Source: Batillaria attramentaria
Lineage: Eukaryota > Mollusca > Gastropoda > Batillariidae
NCBI GenBank assembly: GCA_018292915.2
Contig: JACVVK020000391.1
Location: 321,001-385,000, forward strand
DNA length: 64,000 nt
Direction: 5' to 3'
In this document: piece after piece, positions 21,589 to 34,370 of the stretch
Numbering within the stretch: the first letter of the stretch is position 1
How the letters are laid out: each line of letters starts with the position of its first letter
The notes under the pieces: model-generated
What the model saw: only the letters and a program-made list of their open reading frames with translations
Told to the model about the DNA's origin: nothing
The model's database searches: none
Position numbers and translations under genes: made by a program

Positions 21589-22024
21589 AACCGCATGTAC
21601 CCTCCATTTCTTAATGAATAAATAAACAATTCATCTATAAAAATGCCGGCATACTTACCACATGCCAATGTTTATAACTGTGTTTAAAATCAGTATCATG
21701 GAAAGGAATACCTTTGCATGCAAGGTTAGTGCAAAATTTATTGCCCGCTTTTGTTGGAATGCCGGATAGCGTTCCAACGTTCCACACCACCAAATCTTTG
21801 AAAACTACACTCATGGGGAATATAAGGTTACTGGCGAACTATGTGTGAGAAGGGTGTGTATACTTGCTCTGCCTTTGAACATGTGTGCGTCTTTGTGTCT
21901 GCCGATGCGTGTCTGCCATAGTACGTCTGTGTGTCTCTGTGTCTGCCAGTGTGTGTCTCCGTGTCTGCCAGGGTGTGTCTCCGTGTCTGCCAGGGTGTGT
22001 CTTTGTGTCTAGGGGTGTCTGAAA

Positions 22025-22762
22025 ATGCAAAATTACTTGACTCCTGCGATTCCCTGTCCTCCGCCGCAGCCAGCGGCCGCTTATTGTCCGCTTCCGCGGC
22101 CCCAGACGACGTATGTGAACGTCAGTGCCGACGCTTCCAGCGACATTTTTGTGTCGGCGCCTGGTGTGGTTGTCAGCGTGCACGGAGGACACAACCACTG
22201 CCACAACAACTGCAACACGGGGCGAACCACGAACGCTCCCGCCCCAAAGGAGGAATGCACGGGTCTATCCTTTGCCAAGGTATGTCAGTCCAAATCAGAG
22301 ACGACTCCACTCCAATCGTCACGCCCCGAGACCAAAGCCGCCCCGCCCCTTCACTCTACCAGCAAAACACAGTACATCCATGACGTCGTTTTATGGAAAA
22401 AGGGGATGATTTCAAGACGTAAGAGGCTGACGTAATATTCTGAGTTTTTCCGGCCTCAAATGACGTCAATTGGACTTACTGCTTTCTTCCCAAGTTTGAG
22501 AAATCTCATCAAACTGCACGCCACTTGTTGTAATAATTATGCCAGCTCAGTAGGGCATGCGATTGGCTGGCCCCTTTTCAAGTGACTGACAGGTGTGGAG
22601 TTGTCCATTGAAATTACCAGTAACACACGGGTTCAGTTTGACTGATCAGCTGCGCGCTTCCTTTCTGAGAGAGAGAGAGAGAGAGAGAGAGAAAACTTTA
22701 TTTCACAAGGATATCAGTTTTAAGCACAAGTGCTTATAGTACAACTTGTCAGTCCTTGTTGC

Positions 22763-22804
<42 letters not shown>

Positions 22805-23068
22805 TGATATTAAATCGTAATTAAGCACAAGTGCTTATAGTACAATTTTTCAGTCCTTCAGTTGCTACGGAAGAGAGAGAGAGAGAGAGAGAGAGAACTG
22901 ATATTAAATCGTAATTAAGCACAAGTGCTTATAGTACAATTTTTCAGTCCTTCAGTTGCTACGGAAGAGAGAGAGAGAGAGAGAGAGAGAGTGCACTGAT
23001 ATTAAATCGTAATTATGTTGCAGGCTGCTTTAAAAATCTTGCCTCCGATCATTGGAGCCATTCTTTGA
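22025..23068 (+). CDS. Orphan small protein, Pro/Cys/His-rich, two coding exons
   Basis: Exons 22025-22279 (ending AAG|GTATGT) and 23024-23068 (after TTGCAG) join in phase 0 to 99 aa. The protein opens MQNYLTPAIPCPPPQ, continues with TTYVNVSADASSDIFVSAP, then a metal-ligand-like cluster HGGHNHCHNNCNTG, and ends with a hydrophobic tail AALKILPPIIGAIL. GC-rich third positions and a clean splice pair support a real gene. No signal peptide is evident if Met22025 is the start. An acceptor-like CTAG ends at 22010 with GGG TGT CTG AAA in frame before this Met, so the ORF may continue from an upstream exon such as 21385. The intron holds a MITE copy and a GA-rich compound repeat. No family is recognised and I assign no function. 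Confidence 0.55.
22329..22610 (+). mobile_element. MITE-D copy in the orphan-gene intron
   Basis: Shares GCAAAACACAGTA.TCCATGA, TTTTATGGAAAAA and GATTGGCTG with the other copies and ends in a decayed inverted repeat GTGTGGAGTTGTCCAT. The left end is missing. Confidence 0.75.
22667..23000 (+). repeat. Compound (GA)n tandem repeat, about 4 units
   Basis: GA runs alternate with a spacer of about 70 bp carrying AAGCACAAGTGCTTATAGTA (a palindromic AAGCACAAGTGCTT core) and CAGTCCTTCAGTTGC. Three spacers are nearly identical. Confidence 0.85.
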
Positions 23069-23487
23069 GTGAGCCACCGAGTCCGTGACTGGATGGAAAA
23101 TGAAGATCCAGATTGCAGGGCTAATTATTGAGAAAATCGAGATCTGTTGACTTTCAATCTACATATACTCATTGTACCAAGTTTAGCCCCTCAGGTGTTT
23201 GTATAGTTACGCTGAAAAGTGCTGTGCATAGTTTTATCACGTTTTTCAAGGTCTGGGTACACACATCTACATGGTCTCCCAACGTGTTTTAGTTACCAGA
23301 ACGCCGACTGGGAGACTTTCCAGAACTCAAAACCTTTTTCTGTGATTTGTTGCTCCCAGTATTATTCTGCTCCATCAGCACTATTAGTCTATATAATCTA
23401 CTTCTTAATGATGATAATCAACAACATTATTCACAATTTCATGAACTTTCATCGAAGGAACCTACTTTTAATAGGCATAACACAGAA

Positions 23488-23644
23488 TGTTAGGGGTTTT
23501 TGCTGCCCCAACTCTGCCAACTCCAGTGGTGTTCTTCCCAGGTCATGGGTGGAATCCATGAAGGGCTTGGAAGCAGGGGCAATTTTGATTATGCATGATG
23601 ATGGAGATGAGGATGATGGTAAGATGATGCTATGGAGGTCCGTC
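23488..23644 (-). mobile_element. SINE-C, 5'-truncated copy with 13-bp target-site duplication
   Basis: GCATAACACAGAA occurs at 23475-23487 and 23645-23657, exactly flanking a fragment matching the poly-A half of SINE-C (CTCCAGTGGTGTTC, TGGGTGGAATCCATG). Confidence 0.85.
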
Positions 23645-23710
23645 GCATAACACAGAATTAAACTTCCATCAAGTACCACCTCAGCTCCTTCACTCAAGTC
23701 CTTCCAGGAG

Positions 23711-23893
23711 AGACTTGGCTGCGGCATCCACAACCTGCAGTCAACCCCCATCATCCTCAAATTGTACCCCCACCCCTATGTACATAGTTTTAACCTTTTA
23801 ATTCTCCCTCCTGAACACCTCCAGATACTGAGTCACACCGCAGAGTTCATCACGCTCTCTGAGCCCAACTCCATAGCGGAAGAAGATGAAGAA
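23711..23893 (+). repeat. Dispersed repeat shared with 4396-4576
   Basis: Both loci read GACTTGGCTGCGGCATCCAC, CTGCAGTCAACCCCCATCA, ATGTACATAGTTTTAACC and end CCATAGCGGAAGAAGA or similar. No inverted ends were seen; it may be the 3' part of a retroelement. Confidence 0.75.
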
Positions 23894-23930
23894 GAAACAC
23901 ACGGAAAAAATTCCATTTTTCACTCCTTTC

Positions 23931-23936
23931 TTTATT
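23931..23936 (-). terminator. Candidate RNGTT polyadenylation signal
   Basis: AATAAA on the minus strand, 1.8 kb after the RNGTT stop, at the end of sequence with no other features of an intergenic gap. If used, the 3' UTR contains a TG microsatellite, a degenerate tandem repeat and a SINE. Confidence 0.4.
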
Positions 23937-24100
23937 AATTCAAGTTTAAGAGACACAAACATTCACAAAGTTTGAAACATAACATAAGCTATAAGGAACA
24001 CTTCAATCCCCTTCCATGTTTTTATACAATGCATGTACAAAACTTTGTGTACTGATAAAATAAACAATACATATGTGTTCCAGTTTGTACACGTGTATTC

Positions 24101-24103
<3 letters not shown>

Positions 24104-24153
<50 letters not shown>
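24104..24153 (+). repeat. (GT)n microsatellite in the RNGTT 3' UTR
   Basis: 50 bp of GT about 170 bp from the candidate poly-A signal. Confidence 0.93.
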
Positions 24154-24157
<4 letters not shown>

Positions 24158-24830
24158 ATGCTTGGTTTACATCTGTGACTTTGATCAGATGCGTTACTGC
24201 TCATAACTGCCAAGTTCCTACGCTCTCTCTCCCTCTCACGCTTAATTCGTACACTCCAGTCTCAGTGCCCCACCTTTCACTCAGTGTCAAATACATACAA
24301 GTCACATCTTGCCAAAATGCACCATCCCTAACACACAAACACACACAGTGTCCAAATCCAAGCAATGCCGTCCTCCATATCAAAACGCACAGCAGACTTT
24401 GTCTAGAAACATCCCACCACCACCGCCCTGTCTACCCCCCCCCCCCCCCTCATCCCACCAACTCTACACACTGACACAGCACATCACAATCTGTCTACAC
24501 ATACATTCCCTTTTCGGCTGTACTCATTCCTCTCATGGCACTCAACACGTACATGTGAACCTCCTCCCTGGCACTGTCCCTACACATCTGTCTGTCTTCT
24601 AAATTTCTTAGAGGACAACTTTAGTCCATGAAGGTTTTGCACTGTCAAAAAATCAAATAAACAAAAACAAAAAAACCCAAAAAAACAAAACAAACAACAA
24701 CAAAACTTGCAAATGGTGGAGATTGTGCCTGTGACTCAAACAAGAAGTGATGGTGAAACGTTTAACTGGCTGAAAGCAACAACCAGCAGCACTTCCTTTC
24801 CTGCAACTGCCAGAACACACATCAACCCCT

Positions 24831-25765
24831 CAGTGTCAAGATCATGGATGGCCATAGTACATGCAACAGACTTCCATCGCAACTACCAAGTTTTATCAAA
24901 ACACACGCACGTCTCTCCAGCGTTGTGCAAACATCCAAACCACTGTCTAAACGCTCCCAAACTCTCAGCTCTAAGATTTCGCTTTCATGTGGACGGCCAC
25001 ATTTTCTCGAAACACATGTACACTTCTCGCTCGCTGTCAAAGTATGCAAGCCACAGTATGACTGTGCTCCGACCCCCTCACTGTCAAGAGCTGTTTCAGG
25101 AACAGATGTGGCACTGCCGTCCCACAACACGCACCATATTTTGTAAAAACGTGTGTCTGCATCTCCCTCACTGTCCAAGTACGCAAGCCGGTCTAAGCGC
25201 GCTCTGACTGCTTACTGTCAAGATCGAGCTGGCATTTACTCAGCTGAAGCATCTGCCGTATTTCTTGGAAACACATACAGGTGTCTCCCTCGTCCAAGTA
25301 CTTAAGCCAGCCTGAACACACCGCACCTTCACTGTCAAGAATTGGACTTGGTGGTGGCATTACATTGCTAACAATCTGACCGCATTTCCTGCAACACATG
25401 TAAATATCTCACTATCCAAATACACAAACCAGTACCCAAACTCCTCATTGCCAAAACATGGTCTTTTCCGTCGACAGGGTGGGTGGGTGTTTGGGAGTTT
25501 AACGTCCTTTTCCACCACATATGGGTGATATCAAAGACGGGGCAATGATTAGAAAGCCAGCACAATATTTGGCCCCAGCCGGGGTTCGAACTCACGACCC
25601 AAGCATTGAAAGTCCAACGCTCTACCACTTTTCCATCGACAGTGGCATTACACTGGCATAACACATCCATCATGTTCTCTCAGAACAACTTCTCCCGTCA
25701 CTGTCCCAGTACGCAGGCTGGTCTAAGCACACCCAAACCCCCTCACTGTCAAGATCTGGGTTTTT
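24831..25765. repeat. Degenerate tandem repeat (about 115-135 bp units) in the RNGTT 3' UTR
   Basis: The phrase CACTGTCAAGA or a variant recurs near 24831, 24961, 25078, 25216, 25332, 25449 and 25743, each followed by GGCATTACA/CGCACC-like words, a CACATGT segment and CTGTCCAAGTACGCAAGCC. A SINE-A (25477-25640) splits the array. The last unit overlaps the final RNGTT codons. Confidence 0.7.
25477..25640 (-). mobile_element. SINE-A inserted in the 3' UTR tandem array
   Basis: Full head-to-tail SINE-A on the minus strand: TGGTAGAGCGTTGGACTTTC, GTTCGAACCCCGGCTGG and the GGGTGGGTGGGTGTTTGGG tail as read on plus. Confidence 0.82.
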
Positions 25766-26021
25766 TGGGTGGCGGGGGCATCAGACTTCTGTCCGCTTGT
25801 CCCTGCTGTTGCTGGTGGTGGTGTTGGTGGTTCTGGTGGGGTTGCGACGGTGGTTGCCAGCGCGCGTGGTCGATGGTTTGGAGGAGCAGTTCTTTGGTGA
25901 CGGGGTGCTGGATGCTCTGACACACTCCTGGACAAAGGCAATAACAGTGACTGTTTAGTTTGTAAGCATATAAAGCTGGGTGTGTAGATCCTTCTTGAAT
26001 CTTATCCTCACTACTCCATGA

Positions 26022-26053
<32 letters not shown>

Positions 26054-26495
26054 ACTGTTACATATATACATGGAATGCTGTGATGATTTGTAATGTTGCA
26101 ATATGTTTGAACTGTGAATGTATGAGATGGATCTGCTGTGATTTCATTAAGTTACTGCGCAAGCCAAACCACTTTTATGTTGTTTATACTGACGTAAAAT
26201 GTTAATTTTTATTCTTGTTTTGTTTCAAGCTGTGAGCCCAGAGCTGATTTTCCATTGTATATCTGTTATTTAATGGACAACACGTTAATGTACGTTTACT
26301 GACGTACCCATGGCAGTGTTGAAGCTGTTTGGGAAAGACTTGTCTGTACGTTGTCGCATGAAGACCCACTGTTTACCGTCCCAGGAACATTCGATAATCT
26401 TGTTGTTGTACTCTCTCAGTTCCTTCGTCACCTGAAGCATTAACATTAACCGCTTATTCTGAATTCAATTCAAAATTGGTGATTACACAGACCTA

Positions 26496-26526
<31 letters not shown>

Positions 26527-29500
26527 CCAAAAAAAACCAAACTAACATGCATAAACTAGGGTAAACACAAACAGGCTGGGCAAATGCAGAGGAAAAAAAA
26601 AGACTGAAACCATGCTGAGAGACTGCAGAGGCAATGGCCCACTTAAGACAAACATTTTTTTTTTTCATTTTTAACGGCATTTAGTAGTCTCTCCTGGCAC
26701 CCAAAAGTAAAATGGTACTGACATGGAAGTCTCCAAAAATAAAGTCAGACTGTGCCATATGGCACCTGTCTTGTGTTTCTTTTATCTGTCTTTTGTGTTT
26801 TTTATGTCTTGATATGAATAAATATGTATTTTATGTAAAGCACCTAGAGCTTAGATAAGGTTAGGCGCTATATAAATATTCTATTATTATTATTACATCA
26901 TTTCCCCCTTCCTTTTCTTTGGCTGAAACTTACAGTTGTTTGGCAGAAAGAATAGGAAATTTGGGTGAAAATTGCCAAATGACTGAAAATTCTCCAGCCT
27001 GCTAAGGTAAACACAAATGGTGAGCATAGGTAATTAAGTGTGGAAATGTGTTCGGAGTATTCTGTGAGTGAGGACGTCTGCAGTTACCTTGATTTCTGCA
27101 AAGTTTGGTTCGTGCCCTCCAACATACAGAAGCCCCCGTGTCATTGGCAGCATGCTGTAACAGAACACAGAAATATAAACTGTCTCACACAGCCAAGATT
27201 CACAGTATAACTGTACGATTGTCTATGTGGTGCAATACTAGACACAACCAGTACAGCTAAGAACTCTAGCTCACACATCAGTCATGTCAGGTCGGCCTCA
27301 CTGGCAAGGAATACTCACCCTGGTTTTGCTTCCTTCACTATTTTGAGACGGAAGTCGACGGAGTTGAGACTGGGAGGCTTCCACTTCAGTGTTTCCTTGC
27401 ATCGACCGCAGACGTAGGGCTGTCAAACATCAAATTTTAATTTCAGTTGGGGTTTGGGTTTTTTTTTAAATTGCACACTTTTCATCTGGTCTAAATCTTA
27501 GGCACATCATAGCCTAGCATCTTAAAACAACAACAAAAACAAAACAGACTTCCAGTGGTTCATATCTGTGGGAACTAGGACGTATGTCCGACTGAAATAG
27601 TATAGGACATCTGTCCTGAGTAAGCAGCAGACCACGCCAAACAACAGGACATACCGGTACTTAGATATTTTGAAAATGAATGGACTATGGTGGAAATGAA
27701 ACCCTTGTCTTCTGTTTTGTTCAGACTTTGTGACTGATATAACGTCTTGTGTTCCTATCACCATGCCCATCCCCCCTCTATATTAAAATAGGGTGCAAGT
27801 CAAACACACTCCAATCAGAAGAAAGATCCTGAGTCGAGAGCAAGGTGCAGCTTATATTTAGTCATGAAGCACAACAGACGATGATGTTTATGTGAGAAAA
27901 CAGAGAACCTATCAATCCAAAATCTAACAGTCACAATTTCCATCACACAAAGTGACTTACGTCAGGTACAGGCTGAAACACCAAGCCGTCCACCTCGTGA
28001 CAAAGGTTCTGTGCGAAGTGTCCCTCCAGCAACTGAAACACAGGGGTGTTGGATACTATTCACACAGTGCTGGCATCAACCTACGACAGATACCCAGTGT
28101 ACATGCGTGTAAGTTGTACTACTAATGTCCACAACTGACAGGGGTGTTGGAAACTATTCACACAGTGCTGGCATCAACCTACGACAGATACCCAGTGTAC
28201 ATGCGTGTAAGTTGTACTACTAATGTCCACAACTGACAGGGGCGTTGGAAACTATTCACACAGTGCTGGCATCAACCTACCACAGATACCCAGTGTACAT
28301 GCGTGGAAGTTGTACTACTAATGGCCAGAATTGACAGGGGGGTGTTGGATACTATTCACACAGTGTTGGCATCAACCTACGACAGATACCCAGTGTACAT
28401 GCGTGGAAGTTGTACTACTAATGTCCACAACTGACAGGGGCGTTGGAAACTATTCACACAGTGCTGGCATCAACCTACGACAGATACCCAGTGTACATGC
28501 GTGGAAGTTGTACTACTAATGTCCACAACTGACAGGGGCGTTGGAAACTATTCACACAGTGTTGGCATCAACCTACGACAGATACCCAGTGTACATGCGT
28601 GTAAGTTGTACTACTAATGTCCACAACTGACAGGGGAAGAAAAAAGAGGACAATTGTGAAGACAAGCGTTGTGGGCGTGCAAACTGGAAAAATTTCTACG
28701 TAAAGGACCAACACCTGTGCAACCTGGCAACTTCCGGTGTTCAATTTTACACGATTGTATTCACCCTGGTAGTAATGAGCCCAGACTACTTCAGGCTACT
28801 CGTTTTTTTTCAGCATAAGATAAATTTTTTCAGCAGGACCAGTGTTAATTTTTATATTTAAAAAAAAAAATTTAACGTTCTTTCTGCAGAAATGACCTTT
28901 AGCTTTGAAGAAAACCAAAGAGCAAATGCGACAATCTGTTGAATTTCAGTGTTAATTTTTATATTTTTAAAATTTTTTTTACGTTCTTTCTGCAGAAATG
29001 ACCTTCAGCTTTAAAGAAAACCAAAGAGACAAATGCGACAATCTGTTGAATTTCTGAAGGCATTTGGAATATTCAAGTCATGGCTTCAAATACATTTCCT
29101 CAACAAAGAACAACAAAATCCACTATCTAATTTACAACAATAAATACATGAAATATTCTCAAGTGACCACACTGAGCACTAATGTAAACTGTATGCAAAC
29201 ATAACAAAACAAGTCTATAGCGGCTTAATGGGGCAAAAAGGTGATAGTTATAATTATCACAAGATAATTGTAATTATCTCTCATAATTACCATGATCTCG
29301 AGATCATTGTCATTATCTCTAGTGAGAATTGTAATTATCCCTTTTTCCCGCCATGCTGCTGCTCTAAGAGCGCAAAAAGTGATAATTGTAATTATCCCCT
29401 TTTTCCCGCCATGCTGCTGCTCTAAGAGCGCAAAAGTGATAATTGTAATTATCCCCTTTTTCCCGCCATGCTGCTGCTCTAAGAGCGCAAAAAGTGATAA

Positions 29501-32500
29501 TTGTAATTATCCCCTTTTTCCCGCCATGCTGCTGCTCTAAGAGCGCAAAAAGTGATAATTGTAATTATCCCCTTTTTCCCGCCATGCTGCTGCTCTAAGA
29601 GCGCAAAAAGTGATAATTGTAATTATCCCCTTTTCCCGCCATGCTGCTGCTCTAAGAGCGCAAAAAGTGATAATTGTAATTATCCCCTTTTTCCCGCCAT
29701 GCTGCTGCTCTAAGAGCGCAAAAAGTGATAATTGTAATTATCCCCTTTTTCCCGCCATGCTGCTGCTCTAAGAGCGCAAAAAGTGATAATTGTAATTACA
29801 TGTATCTCTAGAGATAATTCTAATTATCTCTTTGTGAATGAGGTCAAAACATTCTGATTGGTTGAAGCATTCCCATTCAGGCTGTAGTATGGCGGCTTAA
29901 TGGCGCAAAAAGGTGATAACTATAATTATCACAAGATAATTTTAATGATCTCTCATAATTACCATGATCTCGAGATCATTGTAATTATCTCTAGTGATAA
30001 TTGTAATTATCCCTTTTTTCCCGCCATGCTGCTGCTCTAAGAGCGCAAAAAGTGATAATTGTAATTATCTCTAGAGATAATTATAATAATCTCTTTGTGA
30101 AAGCATCCTGATTGGTTGAAGCATTCCCGTTCAGGCTGTAGCCCCATACAGCTCAAATGCGAACACAAGATAATTGTAATTATCCATAGAGATAATTATG
30201 ATTATCACTGATCATTGTAATTATCTCTGGAAATAATTACAATTATCACTTTTTGCGCTCTTAGAGCAGCAGCATGGCGGGGATAAAAGGGTAATTACAA
30301 TTATCTCTAGAGATAATTACAATGATCTGGAGATCATGGTAATTATGAGAGATCATTACAATTATCTTGTGTTGATTATAATTATCACTTTTTGCGCCAG
30401 TAAGCTGCCATACTGTAGTCCCCATACAGCTCAAATGCGAACACAAGATAATTGTAATTATCTCTAGAGATAATTATAATTATCACTGATCATTGTAATT
30501 ATCTCCAGAAATAATTACAATTATCACTTTTTGCGCTCTTTTTGCTGAGCAGCAGCATGGTGGGGAAAAAAGGGGTACTTACAATTATCACTAGAGATAA
30601 TTACAATGAACACACAGAGATAGAGAGAGAGATAATTATAATTATCTTGTATTAATTATAATTATCACTTTTTACGCCAGTAAGCTGCCATACAAGTCCA
30701 ATACAATGAACACATTTTTGGCACGGACCTTCTGAGACACAGTAAGTTCCCAAAAGGGTTTGGCGCGGACGCTGAAGGGCTGGCGGGCGCGGTCCAGCAA
30801 CCCCTGCTGCATTTTGTAGTTGCGAGCTCCGACAATCTCTTTCTCGATACATAGCAAGCGTCGATCGAAGTCCGTCTTTCCAACGTCCAGCCCCTGAAAC
30901 AAGACAAACTATTTGATCAAAGTTCGAAACATTAAAACACCGATGTATTCATGTGAATCCGCAAGCACACTTATTTTTTTTTTCAATCAAACACTACAAT
31001 CACCTATGCCCCCAATAATCTTTCAGCATCATGAGTATATTGTGAGCGCCTCTCACTGACAATGCGTACTTTGGTCGGTTCACTGCAACTTTTGGCGCTG
31101 TTTCCTTAGAGAAGTTCCTTGCCTCCAGCTCATGCTTAAACGGTAATCTTCAGGTCTCCTCTGGTCTGCCTCGACTTCTTTTCCCTTGCGGGGTCCGCCT
31201 GAGTGCTGTTCTCTGTAGTGAACTGGAGGGCATTCTCAGCACATATCCAAGCCATCTCCACCTTTTTTCCGCAATGACTGCTGTACAGGGCTGGAGTTCT
31301 GCTGCTGAAAGAAGTTCCTCGTTGGAGATGATGTTTGGCTTGAAGACGCGGCGGATTCGACGAAGGCATTTCATGAACATGTATAACATGTGCGACCATT
31401 TTCCTTTTCACCTGCCTCACGATGTGGGCAGACACACTCTGGCTTCGGAGGAACTGCGACTAACTCAGAGACACTCCAACTAACTATACAAAACCTCCAA
31501 CACACATTCTCACCTGACTACAAAATGAAAAAAAAAACCAAAAAACCCCGCAGTGAAAGGACTTCAACGTACGATACACACTAGTGATGGCGTTGAACCT
31601 ATCTGTCAATAGACGGCTCCACTCGGCAAGCCTGGAGACTAAAGCCCCGCCCCTTTACTCTGCCGCATACTGGCAAAACATCATGCGTCCATGACGACAT
31701 TTTATGGGAAAAGGGGTGATTTCAAGATGAAAGAGACTGACGTTATGGTCTTTTTCCTCAAATGAGGTCAATGGACTTACTGGTTTCTTTGCATGTTTCA
31801 GTCATATCAAACTACACCTGCTTCCCTCCTTGTACTGTCTGGCATAAATGTTGCCAGACCATGCCATGTATTGTGCTCATTATACCACAGGATGTGATTG
31901 GCTGAATTCTGAGAGCTCGATCTTTTGATTGACAGGAGTCGAGTCGTCCATGATCTGACAGCAATGTCTTAGTCAGTGACACTGCATGATGTACAAACAC
32001 ACATGGTCTAGGAGCTTACCTCGAACTTGATGATGTCATACACGAGGAATCTGGCCACCTGCTGCTCCTCCACCTTGTCCAGTATCATCTCCTGAACACC
32101 CAGAATTCAGATTCATTCATTAATATTCATCACGCATATTTTATTGTAAGTTGAATACAGGGGAAGATCATCACCTTACTGCAACATCCAGTATCATCAT
32201 ATGAAAAGTTGAACACCAACACACGCCCACATACACACACGCACTTTCACACAGGCACCTCTTCTGACACAGTTGACTTCAATGACTTTTGCCAACCACT
32301 TGGGAACCTAACCAAATGAGAATCAAACAATATGGATGCCAATCCATGAAGTATGGACACTTTTAAAAGTTTCAAAGTTTTTGTTGTTGTTGTTGTTTTT
32401 GTTTTTTGGTGTGTGTGGTTTTCTGGGATGGAGGGGTAGATAATGCAAATAATTTTTGGTGGAAATTTGACGTTTAAAAATCAGCTATATCCACTGAATG

Positions 32501-34275
32501 GACACTCTTAGGCAAAGGTGGGTGGGTGGGTGTTCGGGAGTTTAACGTCCTTTTCCACCACATACAAGTGATATCAAAGACGGGGCAACGAGAAAAAGGC
32601 CAGCACAAATATTTGGCCCCAGCTGGGATTCGAACTCACGACCTGAGCACTGAAAGTCCAACACTTTACCGTTCGGTCACCCCGGCTCCCCACACTCCTG
32701 GGCAAAGAGATCTGTGAAACACATTGCACTGAAAATGAACCGTACTTACACCGTCTACGAGCGTGCTGTGTAAATGGCTGTTGAGATCCTTGCGTTTGGG
32801 AAACTCCAGGCCGGGGACGTGAAAGACTGCGTTGTCACGATCTATCATGTACACCTGGTCACGGCCATCTATCAACATCAGGTAACTGAAACACACAAAC
32901 GTGATAAACAAAATCCTTTCATGTCAATCACTTCATTATCATTATGTTTAATTCAAAGGGGCCTCATTCTTTTTTTTTTCTTTCTTTTTTTGGGGGGGAG
33001 GGGAGGGGAGGGGGGTGTCATAAGTCTAAAGTGATGCTGACAAAATGTCCTGCTTGTCCCCATTTTTTTCTGTCAACAGTAGAACAGCAAAAAAAACAAA
33101 AAAAAAACCAGTGAAAATTGATCTAGAGGCTGAACGGCTGGGAAAAAAAAAATGCATGTCTGCACTAACCATGGTACATGTAACTCCCTACAAAAATTAA
33201 ACACGGCAGTGCACTGTCCCTGGGGGTAAGCAACATGAATTTTCCCAAAGGGATCACAAAGTAGTTTAAAAAAAAAAAGACTTTTGACTCACCGAGTGCC
33301 GTCCGCTTTCCAGCTGACTTTGTATGGCTTCTGTTTTAAGTACTCCAAATTCTGGATATCCATGGAAACCGGTTGTGAACCCGGGAACCCGGAACTACCG
33401 AAAACACACACACACACACACACAAAAACACAAACATGAAGCAAGCAAAAAAGGAAATATCGCATGTAATTGATAATGCTGATTTGATGGGAGAAAAGCA
33501 GTAAAACTGAAAGTTCCTATAAAAAATATCCAGAAAACAACAACAGAACAAACAAGAGAGAGAGAGAGAGAGAGAGAGATTGGTTTTTACCTTTTCCAGC
33601 CACACATATCCTGACACCTGCGCTGTATTTCAGACAGTCTCGGCTGATTCAACACCTGTACCACACCACTCACTCCCTCTGCAAACTTGGCGTTCTGCCA
33701 ACACACAAGAAGCACACCGTCAAAGCAAATGAGCTGTACACATCAGCCTTGCTTATGAATCTACACAAGGCTTCATATCTGCAGCAGACATCGGCCATAG
33801 ACCAAATCATTTTCAAAATGCTGTATTACTTTCTCATCAAGAGAAATGAACGTCCCATCATTTCTGCATCATGGTCGTCACAGTGGAAAATATTCAGAAC
33901 ATCAGTTATTCTGTCCTATATTTTTACCACCAGGCCACAATATTTGTCCTATTATAGTTTTCACAGATATGAAGTACTGCTCTGTACAGGCCCAAAACCA
34001 TGGTCTTCAGCATGCCATCATAGTTCTGTACTTTGAAATCAACTTTTACAGTAAGGAAAAATCATAGGGATAGGCAGCCGCTGGAGAGTAGATGTTGACA
34101 GACTGTAAGAAGGAGTTACAAGATTGTTTGTAAGGTATGGTTTTATCACCTTTTTCACAAACTCTCGTTTCCGCCCTGGGCCAGATGAGCGCTGTCCTTG
34201 ACCTGCGGAACTGTCTGAACTGTGACCGTTGTCAATCCTGTGGCCGTCATCATCCACTGTGTCGTCTGACTCTGT

Positions 34276-34370
<95 letters not shown>

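Noticed and set aside
21839..22204. 121-aa minus-strand ORF with RRHT repeats
   Set aside because: Arises from GTGTCTCCGTGTCTGCCAG tandem words and antisense of the orphan exon.
28043..29790. CRISPR-like arrays
   Set aside because: Units are contiguous tandem repeats without unique spacers, in a eukaryotic intron.
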